DNA of 64,000 bases from Cymbidium sinense. Lineage: Eukaryota > Streptophyta > Magnoliopsida > Asparagales > Orchidaceae. Of this stretch, positions 56,301-63,067 are shown one piece after another. Made by a program: the position numbers and the translations under genes. The stretch spans positions 82,093,095 through 82,157,094 of the forward strand of contig CM038228.1 of NCBI GenBank assembly GCA_021442155.1, given 5' to 3'. The notes beneath the pieces were generated by a model. That model worked only from the letters and a program-made list of their open reading frames with translations. It was not told the origin of the DNA and searched no databases. Positions within the stretch are counted from its first letter, which is position 1; the number at the start of each line of letters is the position of its first letter.

Positions 56301-56796
56301 TAACATACAATTTATCAAGTTATCCATATCCATTCAAAATTGTGTTACTTGACTAAGGAGGCGGCTTGAGACGGTAGAGTGGCTGCCAAAGCAGGGATGT
56401 CGACGTGGGGAGTTGGTGACGCTATGGTTTGGATGAAGTCAAGCAGGTGGAGATATGGAAGAGAAGGGAGGTATGAGCTGATGGAGTGGTGCGTGTTAGA
56501 ATGGCGAGGTGAGAAATGAAGGTAGGTGAGAGCGGTTACTGATCGACGCTTTCTAGCTAGTTGTGTGAACAGGAACAGGAACAGGAACGAGGCACGGGAA
56601 TGGGAGCTGGGTGGATTTCGGCTGAGAGGAATCGAGTAGCAAGGAAAAGGGACCTAGGTCGAGGGTGTTCGGCTTGCTGTTTCTCGGGTTGGTCGCAGGA
56701 TAGGAATGGGAGTGGAGAGAGCTGCGGCATGGAGGAATCAAGAGAGAGAGAGGGATGAATCGCAGGCTGACAGCGTGAGGGAGAGGTCTTGCTGGA

Positions 56797-56834
<38 letters not shown>

Positions 56835-59800
56835 GGTGTTATTTTGGAGAGGCGTGAATGACAGATTGTTATCCTCGTGTGAATTGGGGAGAGATAGGTT
56901 AAAGTAATCAGTTGGTTTTTTTTTTATGTGGGATGGCATCGCTGGCAAGTGATTTTAGGTTTCTATTGGTTTGAATGAGAGGTGAAAGGTGGCTTTTGCT
57001 ATTTTATATGTTTAAAATATTTTCTAAAATAAGATAGGCGGTTGAAGTGATTTTAATCCTTTTTTTTATGTATGGGCTTCACGTGAATTAGCGGCTGGAC
57101 AGCTGTGTTTGTCAGCTTTATGCAAAAGAAAATTAGAGATTAAAAAGAAATTGTCATAATCTGCTACCATGAATTCAGATTAGGCATTATTATCATATTT
57201 TTATCTTATTTAATTTGATTAAATTCAGAATGGGAAAGAATATATATTACAAAAGGAATTATTATTCTTTCTGATCTTCATGAGGATCAATGAGATAGAT
57301 CTCTTATCTCAAAATAAAAGTATTTACTTTAATCGGATTAAAATGAGATGATATTTATAACATAAAAGTTCTGCACCTTAAGTTAACTATCACTCCCATT
57401 TCCTTTTAAAATTTAAGTCACTGTTTCTCTCCTTTTTTTTTAACAATTATCATATTAACATTGAATTATATATTTATTAATTCACTAAGTTATAATTTAA
57501 TTGGATTAAAAATATGATTCTATTACTATCTTTTTTTGTCTTCACGCATGGGAAAAGCAGTGTGATGGCCTCTTATAGTCGTATTGGCTAAAAAAAAGGT
57601 GGCAAAAGAATGGGCATGAGATTGCCTGTGAGCTCATGACAAGATGAAATGAGTGACTGGAAAGATTTTTCTCTTTTTGGTTTCATTCCTTTTTTCTATG
57701 TTAAAATTTTAAGTTAAATATTAGCAATATATATATATATATATATATTCTATTTTGATTTGATTTACTTATAACAAATTATATAATTATATGTATTAAG
57801 AAAATATTTATTTAACACTTAATTATAAATAAACACCTTCACTTGATTTCAATTTTATTTTAGCGTGGCTTTTATTTGAAATTTCTATCATATATATTAA
57901 TCCTCATTTTCTAATTTGTTGTCGTTTATGATTGTTGGAAATTGTACAATAGTCTTATACACAAATAAATTCCCTTACTATTTTTATGAAATTTGTTTCT
58001 TGTGTTCATCAATTCTGCTTTCGTTGTTATAATTCGTGGAAAATTTATAAATTTCTTCATGCATCAAATTTGATGGAAAGAAAAAAATGAATTGTAATGA
58101 TAATGATGTAACTTTATTTTTCTAGATAATAAGCAGCCAACCTCATAATTTAAAAGGAAGATTTGTTCAGAAGAAAACAGTGCAGCATGCATGGCTAGAG
58201 CTTTTGCTTGAATGAGCAGCGATCTATATTAAAAATAGCATGGATTTGATTGATAACACTTTAATTTGCTTTAAGATATGCGCAACATAAATTCTCCATC
58301 AAGTCCAATTGTTATACTGTGTAGCATTCTCTCTGAATGCTGTAAAGTTATGTTATGAGCCTTGCCTATGCGTTTCTCAAATCAAAATTTGACCACTTTT
58401 TCCCTTTCATTATTGTAAAATGTAAGCATCCGAATAAAAGACCTGCTGTGCAAATGAGGACTGTGGAGACAAAGTATGATTTCTTATTTTTTAGTTACTT
58501 GATTGGGATTACATATTAAAGAACAGAACTGGGAAAATATTTTTGAAACAGTCCTCTCAGAAATGATCTTTTTTGCTTAAAGTTGCATGAATATTGAAGA
58601 CATTTTTCTTTTGGGTACTTTAACCTTTTTTTTTAATTTTCTATGTTGGTTTTGTTTTTCTTAGATTCAAGCTGCCTTTAGAACAGATGAAATTCGAAGA
58701 ACTCCTCCAACACCACAAGATGAGATGCGGGCAGGGATGAGTTATTTCCAGGAGACTATATGGAAAGGCGTTCCTAAGTTTCTACGCCGGCTGGATACAG
58801 CTCTGAAAAACATTGGGATAAATGAACGTGTTCCATACAATGCTCCTCTTATTCAGTTTTCTTCTTGGATGGGTGGGGATCGTGATGGTAAGCAGATACT
58901 ATTGTTTTTAGTCACAGAATTGATGTCTTACTTTGGCAAAGAACCTAAAACTTCAGTGCAATTTTTTATAAGGATGAAAGCGACAAATTCAGAAATGAAA
59001 ATTTTGTTTTAAAATATGCTGCTTTAAGTGCCTGATTTTGCTTATTAGCTTTCTTTAGCTAGTAACTTTGTTTTTTCATCAATATCATTCTAAGCCTTAT
59101 CCCAATTATTTGGTGTCAGTTTTGTGATTCCTTCTCCATTTATTTTTGTTGAATGTTATTTTATGAAATCTCTTTTGCCACTTCTACTCAAATTCCTTTT
59201 TGTTTGAATTTTATTCTATTTCATAGCCATTCATCTAAATGCTTTATTGGTGTCTTGTGCCATCAATTATATATAGTCAAATTACTCGAATCTATTTTTT
59301 CACAATATTTATCACAGGCAGTGATACTCATTACTTCTCTAATGTAATAATGTCTCACTCTATCTTCTTACTATTTACCTTAAACCCAATTTAATTGTCT
59401 CATTCTTGCATTCTCAACCTTGTTTGTAGCGTCTTTTTTGGCTAACACTATATTTGCAAGTTAAAAAGAATACTCTTAAGTTTATTGTTTCATTGTAAAA
59501 CACTCCTAAGGCACTTCTCAATCATACCATCTAATTTTATCTTGAGAAGGTAGCTCCTCATTTATACATAGATATTTCTTTGACAACCTTTTGTGTGGTA
59601 TGTAGTATTTCTCATAGCTATATTTGATTATTTCTTAATTCTGTGAGGCCCTTGTGCAATGAGAATGATTAATGCTAAGATGGAATGGTTTTCTTGTTAT
59701 TCACTTACCCTTAAATTGTTAGTTTGAAATATCCGAATTGTCTCATTATTGATAAATTTTATTTATCCTACGTTGAAAATTTTGAGCTGTCTCATTATCA

Positions 59801-62800
59801 ATAAATTTTTTTTTTTCACATGATTTTTTTTCATCTTTTTATTTTTATGTAGTTATGAATAAACTTCATTCATTAGTAGCTCTTGATGGTTTTGGCCAAC
59901 CATTCAAATTAACAAGCCAGAAGAAAAGTCAAGGATCGCAGTATTAGGAATGCTTTTGCATGATGAGCCCGCTTTTTTACAAACAATTAATTTTACTTAA
60001 ATGTCAAGGTTTTACTTGTTTTAATATATTTATTGTATACATGTTGCAGCTTATATGTATAGATTTGCATATGCTCTGTGGATACACAAGAGTGAAAAAT
60101 AGACTCATCACATATGAAACAATAACTGAGCTCTTCATATACTAGGTTTGGCCTTTGCCTGTTAGCTTATTCTTTTGGGTTGATGAGTGTTCATCTACTA
60201 ATATAATGGGTTTAATTAGGGCCTATGGTGTTCTATCCTCATAACAAGGGCATTTCATGTAGTTTATTTCTCTTATGGATCTTGAGTTTTTATCATAGTC
60301 AAGAAAGGATAAGAATGGGTTACTCTCACGTAAGGTCAAAGTGATTGATTAGGTTATTGATGCATGACATTTGAAGATACTAAAAAGTTTTTAATGGGTG
60401 ATAATTGATGTGAATGACTCTCATGTGAGAGGAAAATTGAAATACACATGAGAGTGAAAAATATCCCCACATGATGTAAATTAATAGTTGTGTTCATAAT
60501 ACACTAGCAGTCAACCTTACATTAGCTTAAGCTTTTATATTGGTGGCTTTCTATTTACTAGTATATTGAGCTCAACTTAGGCGTTGATGTTTATATTTAT
60601 GAAGCATGGACATGGACACAAATACAACAGCATAACATAATTGCAAAATGTAGGACACAACACACCATTGACACATTTTTACATCTAAAAAAATATTAAT
60701 ATAAGATACATAATTTCTATTTTCTCTACTAAAGACATCATAGGATGAAGTATAATACCATCAAGGTTTTGTCTTTTTGTCTAGTGTTAATCTTGAAAGT
60801 CATTATCATATTAAACAATGAAAAACTAAGAATATATGAAGGCTATATATTTTTCATATAATTGAAATTACTTATCAAAATAAAAGCAAATAAATGAAAT
60901 TTGGCCATATTAGGAAAAGCAAAGGGTTAGAATTTTTAAAGGAAAATGGTTAGATTTGTTGAAATTTAATAATAGTTTTATTTGAGATATATCTATGTGG
61001 CAAGAGAAGTATTAGACTTAATTATCAAAATTGGTGGGGAAGTATTTTTGTGATCAAAATCATAGTAATTCTATCAAGAAAAATATTTTTAACACATAAT
61101 TCACTTAGCTTGACTAAAACTTAACCGTTTGAAATAAACAAAGTGGTGTGATTAAAAAGGTAAATGTTTCCTAGATTTTGATTCTCTTTAATTATTTTAC
61201 AATTATAATTATGTTTACTTATTTATCTTGATCGCCCAAGTGTTGATATTATTAAAAATCATTTTAGTTTTAAATAGCTAAATTTTGATCATTTAAAATA
61301 AATTGATATGCATTTGACTAAAGAGACATGGCTTAGGATTTAGCATTTTGGTCACTTCAAAGATCATGGGTTTGGTTAGGTTTGAGCAAAGATGTGAATT
61401 TGACTTTTTCTTTGGAAGACTAAGGACTCCAAAGATGAACGGGATAGCTTCAAAGAAGGCCGCAGGCGTGGCACAAGTTCAGCTTTAAGTAGAGACATAA
61501 TTTTGGCTTAGGCTTTAGAAAGCTAAGGGCTCGAAGATGGAACAACACAGTTATAATCAAAGCTCTTTAGTTGCACATGTCTGTGGCTTTGAGGAAGAAA
61601 GGGTGGGGATGGGAGAAGAAGAGGCACATATGCAAATTGTAGGTAGTTTTGCAGCTAGAGCACATATGAGGGGTATTAATTTTTTGAGGCATTTATATAT
61701 ATATCACATAATTCTTATATACTTATATTTATAACACATAAACTTTAATATTAAAATAAATATAATTTAAAATTTTAATATCACTTCAAAAATACTACAA
61801 TCATTAATTTTTTGGAGTAAAATACACCTTTTCATTCATAGGAAAACACTATATTTGTAAATATTAAATTGTAGGTGTTAGATATGTAAAATAAAAGAAT
61901 TATGTGGTAGGTATGTAAATCCTCTTAATTTTATTAATTATGCAACTTTCATTTTTGCTAATTTAAGATTTATTGTTCACCAGTATCATAATTGTGTCCC
62001 ATCATGTCGGGCAAATGTTAGAGTTTAATTTCTTGTTAAAAAATGTTTGACATAATTTCTAAAGTGTTAAGACATATATTTGAATGTGTGAAAGTAAAGT
62101 ATGTGTCCAACAAAGACACGGTAATCATTTGGAAATGTTTGTGCTTCATAGGTATATACTTATCATTAGTTGGCAATGTATCTTATTGGTTGGGTTCAGA
62201 TTTGCACTTTCATCTTGGTCGATGTATAGAAGGATTTTTTTAGGATTTTTAGTTAGGTTGATTTGGTCATGAACTTGCTTCTAAAAAGGTCACTTTTCAT
62301 GTATTCTACCGAGAAATATAACCTGCTTGTTTCCATGTGATATTTTTTCATCTTTTATTTGCTATTGAATTTATTACAATATATATTATTTAATCAAAAT
62401 TCACAAAATTTAATATATCAAGATATTTTCAAACACTTGGTCATCTTTGTAATCATAGTCATAATTGCAATTAGTCTTATTTCAAATATTTGAATTTAGC
62501 TTTATGAATCCTCTTTCATCATGTTTTATGATGGGTATAATATAAGATAAATAATTTGTCTGTCTTCTCACACAATGTCTAGTTATGCTACTTTTGTCCA
62601 TCACATTTTAAGGGCTTTTTGCTTTCAACAATATAATAGAGACCCATGGTAATGATGCAAAATCTTATATAACAAGTAATATCCTAGGAATATACATATC
62701 AAATTTAGAAAAAGGTTGAACTTTTAATTTGATCTTAATGCACACAATTTTCACATTGATGATTGTAAACTTTGAGATTCGTATGTCGAGCAGTTTTATA

Positions 62801-62999
62801 AACATTCAATCGACTGGTGTTTATAGGATTGTAAAAGTTATAATATTATTAATGATTTAATTATTTAAAGATAATTCATTGTGGAACTGATATAGGAAAT
62901 CCTAGAGTGACACCAGAGGTGACCCGAGATGTATGCTTGTTGGCTAGAATGATGGCTGCAAACTCATACTTCTCCCAAATTGAAGATCTAATATTTGAG
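20243..62999 (+). CDS. Phosphoenolpyruvate carboxylase, plant type, 5' part (exons 1-5; gene continues beyond window)
   Basis: PEPC (EC 4.1.1.31) is a cytosolic homotetramer that carboxylates PEP with bicarbonate to oxaloacetate, for anaplerosis or for C4/CAM carbon fixation. Five exons, 972 nt in total, join in frame to 324 residues, about one third of the usual ~965. Ser-11 in [11 protein letters not shown] is the conserved site phosphorylated by PEPC kinase in plant-type isoforms; bacterial-type PEPC lacks it. [12 protein letters not shown] contains the catalytic His-172, and residues 280-292 ([12 protein letters not shown]) form the conserved substrate-site loop. Junction phases are 0, 2, 0 and 1, all with GT-AG introns. 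The ATG at 20243 follows GAGAG and gives the expected plant N-terminus. No stop, frameshift or lost splice site is seen, so the gene looks functional. Isoform (C3, C4 or CAM) cannot be decided because the diagnostic C-terminal residues are outside the window. Confidence 0.95.
20411..21481 (+). other. PEPC intron 1 (1071 bp)
   Basis: GT...AG (TTTTTAG acceptor). It contains a (CT)n microsatellite at about 20608-20642, a (GCAT)n run at 20860-20883 and a MITE at 21091-21310. Confidence 0.9.
21091..21310. mobile_element. MITE family A, copy 1 (PEPC intron 1)
   Basis: Terminal inverted repeats TAGGGGGATTTACATGCATA (left) and, read on the other strand, TAGGAAGATTTACATACATA (right). The inversion continues through CACACAATTCTTATG. 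It is 220 bp and non-coding. Related copies lie at 24347-24587, 61684-61926 and 63310-63552. No clear target duplication, so the superfamily is not assigned. Confidence 0.85.
21482..21873 (+). CDS. PEPC exon 2 (residues 57-187)
   Basis: Starts [12 protein letters not shown] after a TTTTTAG acceptor and ends LLQKHGR, with the last Arg codon split (AG|GTGTGT donor, phase 2). It holds the catalytic histidine signature TAHPTQ and the following basic RRSLLQK segment. Confidence 0.95.
21874..22965 (+). other. PEPC intron 2 (1092 bp)
   Basis: GTGTGT donor and CATTCAG acceptor. Unique-looking T-rich intron sequence with no recognisable insertion. Confidence 0.9.
22966..23050 (+). CDS. PEPC exon 3 (rest of Arg-187 to residue 215)
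   Basis: Reads (R)[14 protein letters not shown] then [14 protein letters not shown] and ends at GAG|GTAAAG. The frame and length match the short third exon of plant PEPC genes. From memory, most family members read close to [19 protein letters not shown] here, so the YLAQ and TIYEK residues are unusual. Confidence 0.93.
23516..24341. mobile_element. hAT-type MITE, 826 bp, with 8-bp target duplication
   Basis: Flanked by perfect 8-bp direct repeats ATTTTGAG (23508-23515 and 24342-24349). The ends are inverted: CAATGTTTAAAAA on the left and, on the opposite strand, CATTGTTTAAAAAAA on the right. Subterminal GAGGCGAGGCGC and GAGGCACGCCTCG words are inverted too. There is no coding sequence. The 8-bp duplication places it in the hAT superfamily. 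Confidence 0.9.
24347..24587. mobile_element. MITE family A, copy 2 (PEPC intron 3)
   Basis: The ends read TACATTCATAATACCCAATT on the left and, on the right, AAGAATTGTGTGCTAGGTATG. It is directly adjacent to the hAT MITE, whose target duplication overlaps its left edge. Confidence 0.75.
24588..25651. other. Intronic T-rich DNA, no element recognised
   Basis: 24590-24870 is rich in TTTGATTTAG-like words, similar to 23270-23400. The remainder shows no gene, terminal repeat or target duplication. Confidence 0.5.
25671..27290 (-). mobile_element. 5'-truncated RTE-type LINE, copy 1, with 19-bp target duplication
   Basis: Flanked by perfect 19-bp repeats ATGCTTTGAGATTCATACA at 25652-25670 and 27291-27309. 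The 3' end on the - strand is a (TTG)n tail following the GATTCATGTAGCCGACCCCA motif common to plant RTE LINEs. Going leftward, the - strand shows broken reverse transcriptase pieces ([33 protein letters not shown]-like) and the C-terminal [21 protein letters not shown] segment at 26006-26120. It is about 1.6 kb of an element usually over 3 kb, so it is 5'-truncated, as is typical of target-primed insertion. Confidence 0.93.
26006..26684 (-). pseudogene. RTE LINE reverse transcriptase remnant (copy 1)
   Basis: Two - strand open stretches, 26684-26343 and 26281-26006, in different frames. They cover the palm region upstream and downstream of the FADD box and the conserved C-terminal segment. 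The FADD region itself is frameshifted (reads [11 protein letters not shown]), so it is inactive. Confidence 0.85.
27405..29276 (-). mobile_element. RTE-type LINE, copy 2 (5'-truncated)
   Basis: Starts with the same (CAA)n then GCCTTAATCCCACTAGGTGG motif as copy 1, 96 bp beyond copy 1's target duplication, and in the same orientation. It is homologous to copy 1 over 1.6 kb with many indels and extends ~250 bp further in the 5' direction (to about 29276). - strand fragments include [20 protein letters not shown] (28680-28620) and the [12 protein letters not shown] region (28790-28740). No confident target duplication was found, so the 5' edge is approximate. Confidence 0.85.
28479..28948 (-). 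pseudogene. RTE LINE reverse transcriptase remnant (copy 2)
   Basis: Fragments in two frames match the N-terminal part of the LINE reverse transcriptase domain: [15 protein letters not shown], then the EVWKCLED and [22 protein letters not shown] region. Stops and frameshifts separate them. Confidence 0.8.
29277..30512. repeat. Two direct copies of a ~550-bp repeat
   Basis: 29277-29802 and 29957-30512 both begin CCACCCCACATCTGATGTG. Both contain GGGTTGACTCGAATAATTTT and the GAACCTGAATTGACACCTCT motif seen in many plant repeats. They end GAAGTACT(G/A)GAAGCCCTCAA. They are separated by ~154 bp of unrelated AT-rich DNA. The superfamily is unknown; short TCACAAAG words near 29949 and 30523 may be flanking duplications. 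Confidence 0.85.
30513..32006. other. Intronic DNA, possibly including the 5' LTR of the Tat-type element
   Basis: No coding sequence is recognised. If 32007 is the primer-binding site, the LTR would end near 31995 (AGTCA). The matching 3' LTR is missing from the window, so its extent cannot be set. Confidence 0.35.
33216..35036 (+). pseudogene. Tat-type gag remnant
   Basis: After an acidic N-terminal piece (33216-33485), the retrotransposon gag domain is readable at 33840-34360: [18 protein letters not shown], then a stop, then [20 protein letters not shown] and FEWYAKL. Further on (34360-34500), beyond a stop, comes an [22 protein letters not shown] segment. 34824-35036 holds the [20 protein letters not shown] segment with spaced Cys/His that precedes the protease in this group. 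At least three stops. Confidence 0.8.
35037..36411 (+). pseudogene. Tat-type gag-protease linker and 5' half of protease remnant
   Basis: Lys/Glu-rich linker fragments occupy 35050-36000 (one open stretch at 35749-36003). Near 36270-36400 comes the aspartic protease remnant: [15 protein letters not shown], where the family normally has DPGSS around the catalytic Asp, then [12 protein letters not shown]. It is then cut by the nested insertion after the CTCAG target site at 36407-36411. Confidence 0.7.
36407..36411. repeat. 5-bp target site duplication, left copy (CTCAG)
   Basis: CTCAG at 36407-36411 and again at 45316-45320, immediately outside the two LTRs of the nested element. Confidence 0.93.
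36412..38474 (-). repeat. Nested Tekay-like element: 3' LTR (left)
   Basis: 2063 bp, homologous to 43270-45315. Near its right end it holds a GC-richer, CT-rich leader-like block (38100-38400) with a (CT)n run at about 38318-38347. Confidence 0.93.
38475..38487 (-). promoter_or_regulatory. Polypurine tract
   Basis: On the - strand reads AAAAGGAGGAAAT immediately before the 3' LTR; this is the expected plus-strand priming site. Confidence 0.8.
38618..39917 (-). pseudogene. Tekay-like integrase and C-terminal domain remnant
   Basis: 39917-39549 carries the HHCC zinc-binding region ([13 protein letters not shown]... then [15 protein letters not shown]). 39582-39223 covers the catalytic core ([44 protein letters not shown]), in which the DDE residues can largely be followed. 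38962-38618 is the C-terminal domain ([32 protein letters not shown]). Frame changes separate the blocks and a stop falls inside the integrase linker. Confidence 0.88.
40180..41330 (-). pseudogene. Tekay-like reverse transcriptase and RNase H remnant
   Basis: 41287-40889 reads [39 protein letters not shown] and [14 protein letters not shown], ending with [19 protein letters not shown]. The FIDDILIYS catalytic box follows in another frame near 40885-40860. RNase H fragments continue to about 40200. Confidence 0.88.
41560..41890 (-). pseudogene. Tekay-like aspartic protease remnant
   Basis: Reads [20 protein letters not shown] at about 41880-41820, corresponding to the DTGAS active-site motif with Gly changed to Glu, and FDVILRMD followed by a stop where the family has a GMDWL-type end. 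Confidence 0.75.
42180..43104 (-). pseudogene. Tekay-like gag remnant
   Basis: 43098-42910 is the N-terminal part ([26 protein letters not shown]). 42601-42413 is the gag core ([20 protein letters not shown]). Around 42280-42200 a [10 protein letters not shown] piece and a [14 protein letters not shown] piece correspond to the zinc knuckle, the latter with one Cys lost. Stops interrupt it. Confidence 0.8.
43254..43265 (-). promoter_or_regulatory. Primer-binding site, initiator tRNA-Met type
   Basis: On the - strand reads TGGTATCAGAGT, four bases after the 5' LTR. It matches the TGGTATCAGAGC site used by many plant retrotransposons except at the last base. Confidence 0.9.
43270..45315 (-). 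repeat. Nested Tekay-like element: 5' LTR (right)
   Basis: 2046 bp, homologous to 36412-38474 along its whole length with scattered substitutions and indels. It lacks most of the long (CT)n run of the other LTR. Confidence 0.93.
45316..46680 (+). pseudogene. Tat-type protease 3' half and spacer with internal duplication
   Basis: Just after the right CTCAG the Tat frame resumes: [20 protein letters not shown] and RALLSRP, the C-terminal half of the protease split by the nested element. 45470-45560 reads [25 protein letters not shown] sequence. 45985-46265 and 46345-46625 are direct copies (period about 355), each coding the remnant [24 protein letters not shown] and YYPPSIRR. A partial third copy (about 46262-46345) lies between them. 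Confidence 0.8.
46690..48050 (+). pseudogene. Tat-type reverse transcriptase remnant
   Basis: 46700-46980 is the acidic leader ([18 protein letters not shown]). 47069-47335 carries [20 protein letters not shown] and [16 protein letters not shown]. Further frames give a YNQI-like piece, YVD followed by a stop (the catalytic YVDD box, near 47494), then the [16 protein letters not shown] connection region at about 47600-47650. Multiple stops. Confidence 0.85.
48060..49138 (+). pseudogene. Tat-type RNase H and truncated integrase remnant
   Basis: 48376-48591 reads [12 protein letters not shown] and [18 protein letters not shown], an RNase H-like domain of the type found as a second RNase H in Tat elements. 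48632-48943 runs from [18 protein letters not shown] directly into [17 protein letters not shown]. This means the integrase zinc finger and first catalytic Asp region are deleted. 48960-49130 gives [13 protein letters not shown] and [10 protein letters not shown]. Homology stops at 49138. Confidence 0.85.
49139..49155. other. 17-bp filler-like sequence at the element junction
   Basis: CAACACCAATTATAGGA here is identical to 47900-47916 in the Tat reverse transcriptase. It sits exactly between the broken Tat integrase and the broken LTR of the second Tekay-like element, and overlaps the LTR by GGA. Confidence 0.7.
49153..51296 (-). repeat. Second Tekay-like element: 3' LTR, outer end missing
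   Basis: Aligns with 36467-38474 of the first element. It begins in GGATAAACGAAAATTTTA and ends GAGTTATTACA. The region 50040-50900 is much more diverged from the other LTRs. A (CT)n block lies at about 51152-51172. Confidence 0.88.
51297..51309 (-). promoter_or_regulatory. Polypurine tract of second Tekay-like element
   Basis: On the - strand reads AAGAGGGAGAGAT directly before the LTR. Confidence 0.7.
51440..52640 (-). pseudogene. Second Tekay-like element: integrase and C-terminal remnant
   Basis: 51739-51440 reads [20 protein letters not shown] and [14 protein letters not shown] (C-terminal domain). 52634-52437 reads [17 protein letters not shown] and [13 protein letters not shown], with the second zinc-binding Cys pair partly lost (CPIRQ). 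The catalytic core between 52400 and 52050 is only traceable in fragments. Confidence 0.85.
53008..54150 (-). pseudogene. Second Tekay-like element: reverse transcriptase and RNase H remnant
   Basis: 54022-53840 gives [19 protein letters not shown] and [10 protein letters not shown]. 53785-53567 gives [20 protein letters not shown] and the intact [11 protein letters not shown] catalytic box. 53220-53008 is RNase H ([19 protein letters not shown]). These lie in separate frames. Confidence 0.88.
54401..54690 (-). pseudogene. Second Tekay-like element: protease remnant
   Basis: - strand reading gives a [12 protein letters not shown] piece (about 54660-54630, [14 protein letters not shown]), followed by [19 protein letters not shown] at 54460-54401. 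Confidence 0.75.
54980..55870 (-). pseudogene. Second Tekay-like element: gag remnant
   Basis: Homologous by position and sequence to 42180-43104 of the first element, including the tract matching the gag core near 55330-55200 and the CPKC half of the zinc knuckle near 55040. No open frame longer than 60 codons survives. Confidence 0.75.
56026..56037 (-). promoter_or_regulatory. Primer-binding site of second Tekay-like element (mutated)
   Basis: On the - strand reads TAATATCAGAGC, two changes from the TGGTATCAGAGC site, at the expected distance from the LTR. Confidence 0.75.
56042..56345 (-). repeat. Second Tekay-like element: 5' LTR remnant with internal deletion
   Basis: 56042-56157 matches the inner end of the LTR (TGTCACGAC...). 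At the word TTTCAA it jumps about 0.4 kb within the LTR to the segment containing GAGTCGCCGTC, and LTR similarity ends near 56345. Confidence 0.85.
56346..56960. other. GC-rich tract with (GA)n run, origin unknown
   Basis: G/A-rich on the + strand. It contains a tandem AACAGG/GGAACA run near 56569-56588 and a (GA)n microsatellite at about 56800-56828. Composition differs sharply from both flanks. It resembles in style, but not in sequence, the CT-rich leader blocks of the LTRs. The open frames here follow from the simple repeats and are not supported as genes. Confidence 0.6.
56961..58664. other. Remaining intron 3 sequence up to exon 4
   Basis: AT-rich with a (TA)n run at about 57729-57748, and no recognisable insertion. 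It may be the ancestral 3' part of the intron. It ends in a T-rich tract and the TTTTTCTTAG acceptor. Confidence 0.6.
58665..58887 (+). CDS. PEPC exon 4 (residues 216-289 plus first base of Gly-290)
   Basis: Reads [20 protein letters not shown] through [17 protein letters not shown], with donor GATG|GTAAGC, phase 1. Very highly conserved, including the WMGGDRDG loop that contributes to the active site. Confidence 0.95.
61440..62011. repeat. Exon-5-flanking repeat, left copy (intron 4)
   Basis: ~572 bp, homologous to 63068-63636 at a nearly constant offset of 1626-1627. Begins GGGATAGCTTCAAAGAAGGC and ends TGTCGGG. Contains MITE family A copy 3. A short open frame (61537-61734) is shared with the other copy but varies mainly at amino-acid-changing positions. 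Confidence 0.9.
61684..61926. mobile_element. MITE family A, copy 3 (PEPC intron 4)
   Basis: GCATTTATATATATATCACA on the left and TGTGGTAGGTATGTAAATCC on the right are imperfect inverted repeats of the family A type, with the CACATAATTCTTAT inner motif. Confidence 0.8.
62896..62999 (+). CDS. PEPC exon 5 (rest of Gly-290 to residue 324)
   Basis: After the GATATAG acceptor it reads (G)[19 protein letters not shown] then [15 protein letters not shown], and ends GAG|GTATCA, phase 0. It restores the frame from exon 4 exactly. Length and boundaries match the small fifth exon of plant PEPC genes; the family usually has [15 protein letters not shown], so Ser and Ile are variants. Exon 6 (which would begin LSMWRC) is not in the window. 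Confidence 0.94.
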
Positions 63000-63067
63000 G
63001 TATCAAAAATCAAATGATATATGGTTGCTAGTCGCTCCTTTTTTGAGTGTGTTACTTTCATGGTATG

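Larger units (their letters stand above)
49153..56345 (-). mobile_element. Second Tekay-like retrotransposon, truncated at both ends
   Basis: Same family and orientation as 36412-45315. It consists of a 3' LTR lacking its outer ~55 bp (49153-51296), an interior (51297-56041) and a 5' LTR reduced to ~300 bp (56042-56345). No target duplication remains. Coding remnants in order on the - strand are gag (about 55870-55000), protease, reverse transcriptase, RNase H, integrase and C-terminal domain. They are more decayed than in the first copy. Confidence 0.9.
23051..58664 (+). other. PEPC intron 3 (~35.6 kb), filled with transposable elements
   Basis: The GTAAAG donor at 23051 and TTTTTCTTAG acceptor at 58655-58664 bracket a 35,614-bp intron. 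Plant PEPC genes usually have an intron of a few hundred bases here. The exon 3 and exon 4 frames join exactly (HRE then IQAAF). Most of its length is accounted for by the insertions listed below. Confidence 0.92.
60598..62150. mobile_element. Possible large TIR element in PEPC intron 4
   Basis: The left end TATGAAGCATGGACAT and the right end, on the other strand TATGAAGCACAAACAT, are inverted. GGACACAA words inside the left end are echoed by GTGTCC near the right end. The TATGAAGCATGGACA type of terminus is common in plant hAT-like MITEs. No convincing target duplication. Confidence 0.5.
58888..62895 (+). other. PEPC intron 4 (~4.0 kb)
   Basis: GTAAGC donor and GATATAG acceptor. Up to 60590 no element is recognised. 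From 60598 to 62150 there is a possible terminal-inverted-repeat element that contains the left copy of the exon-5-flanking repeat. 62151-62895 is unremarkable. Confidence 0.88.
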
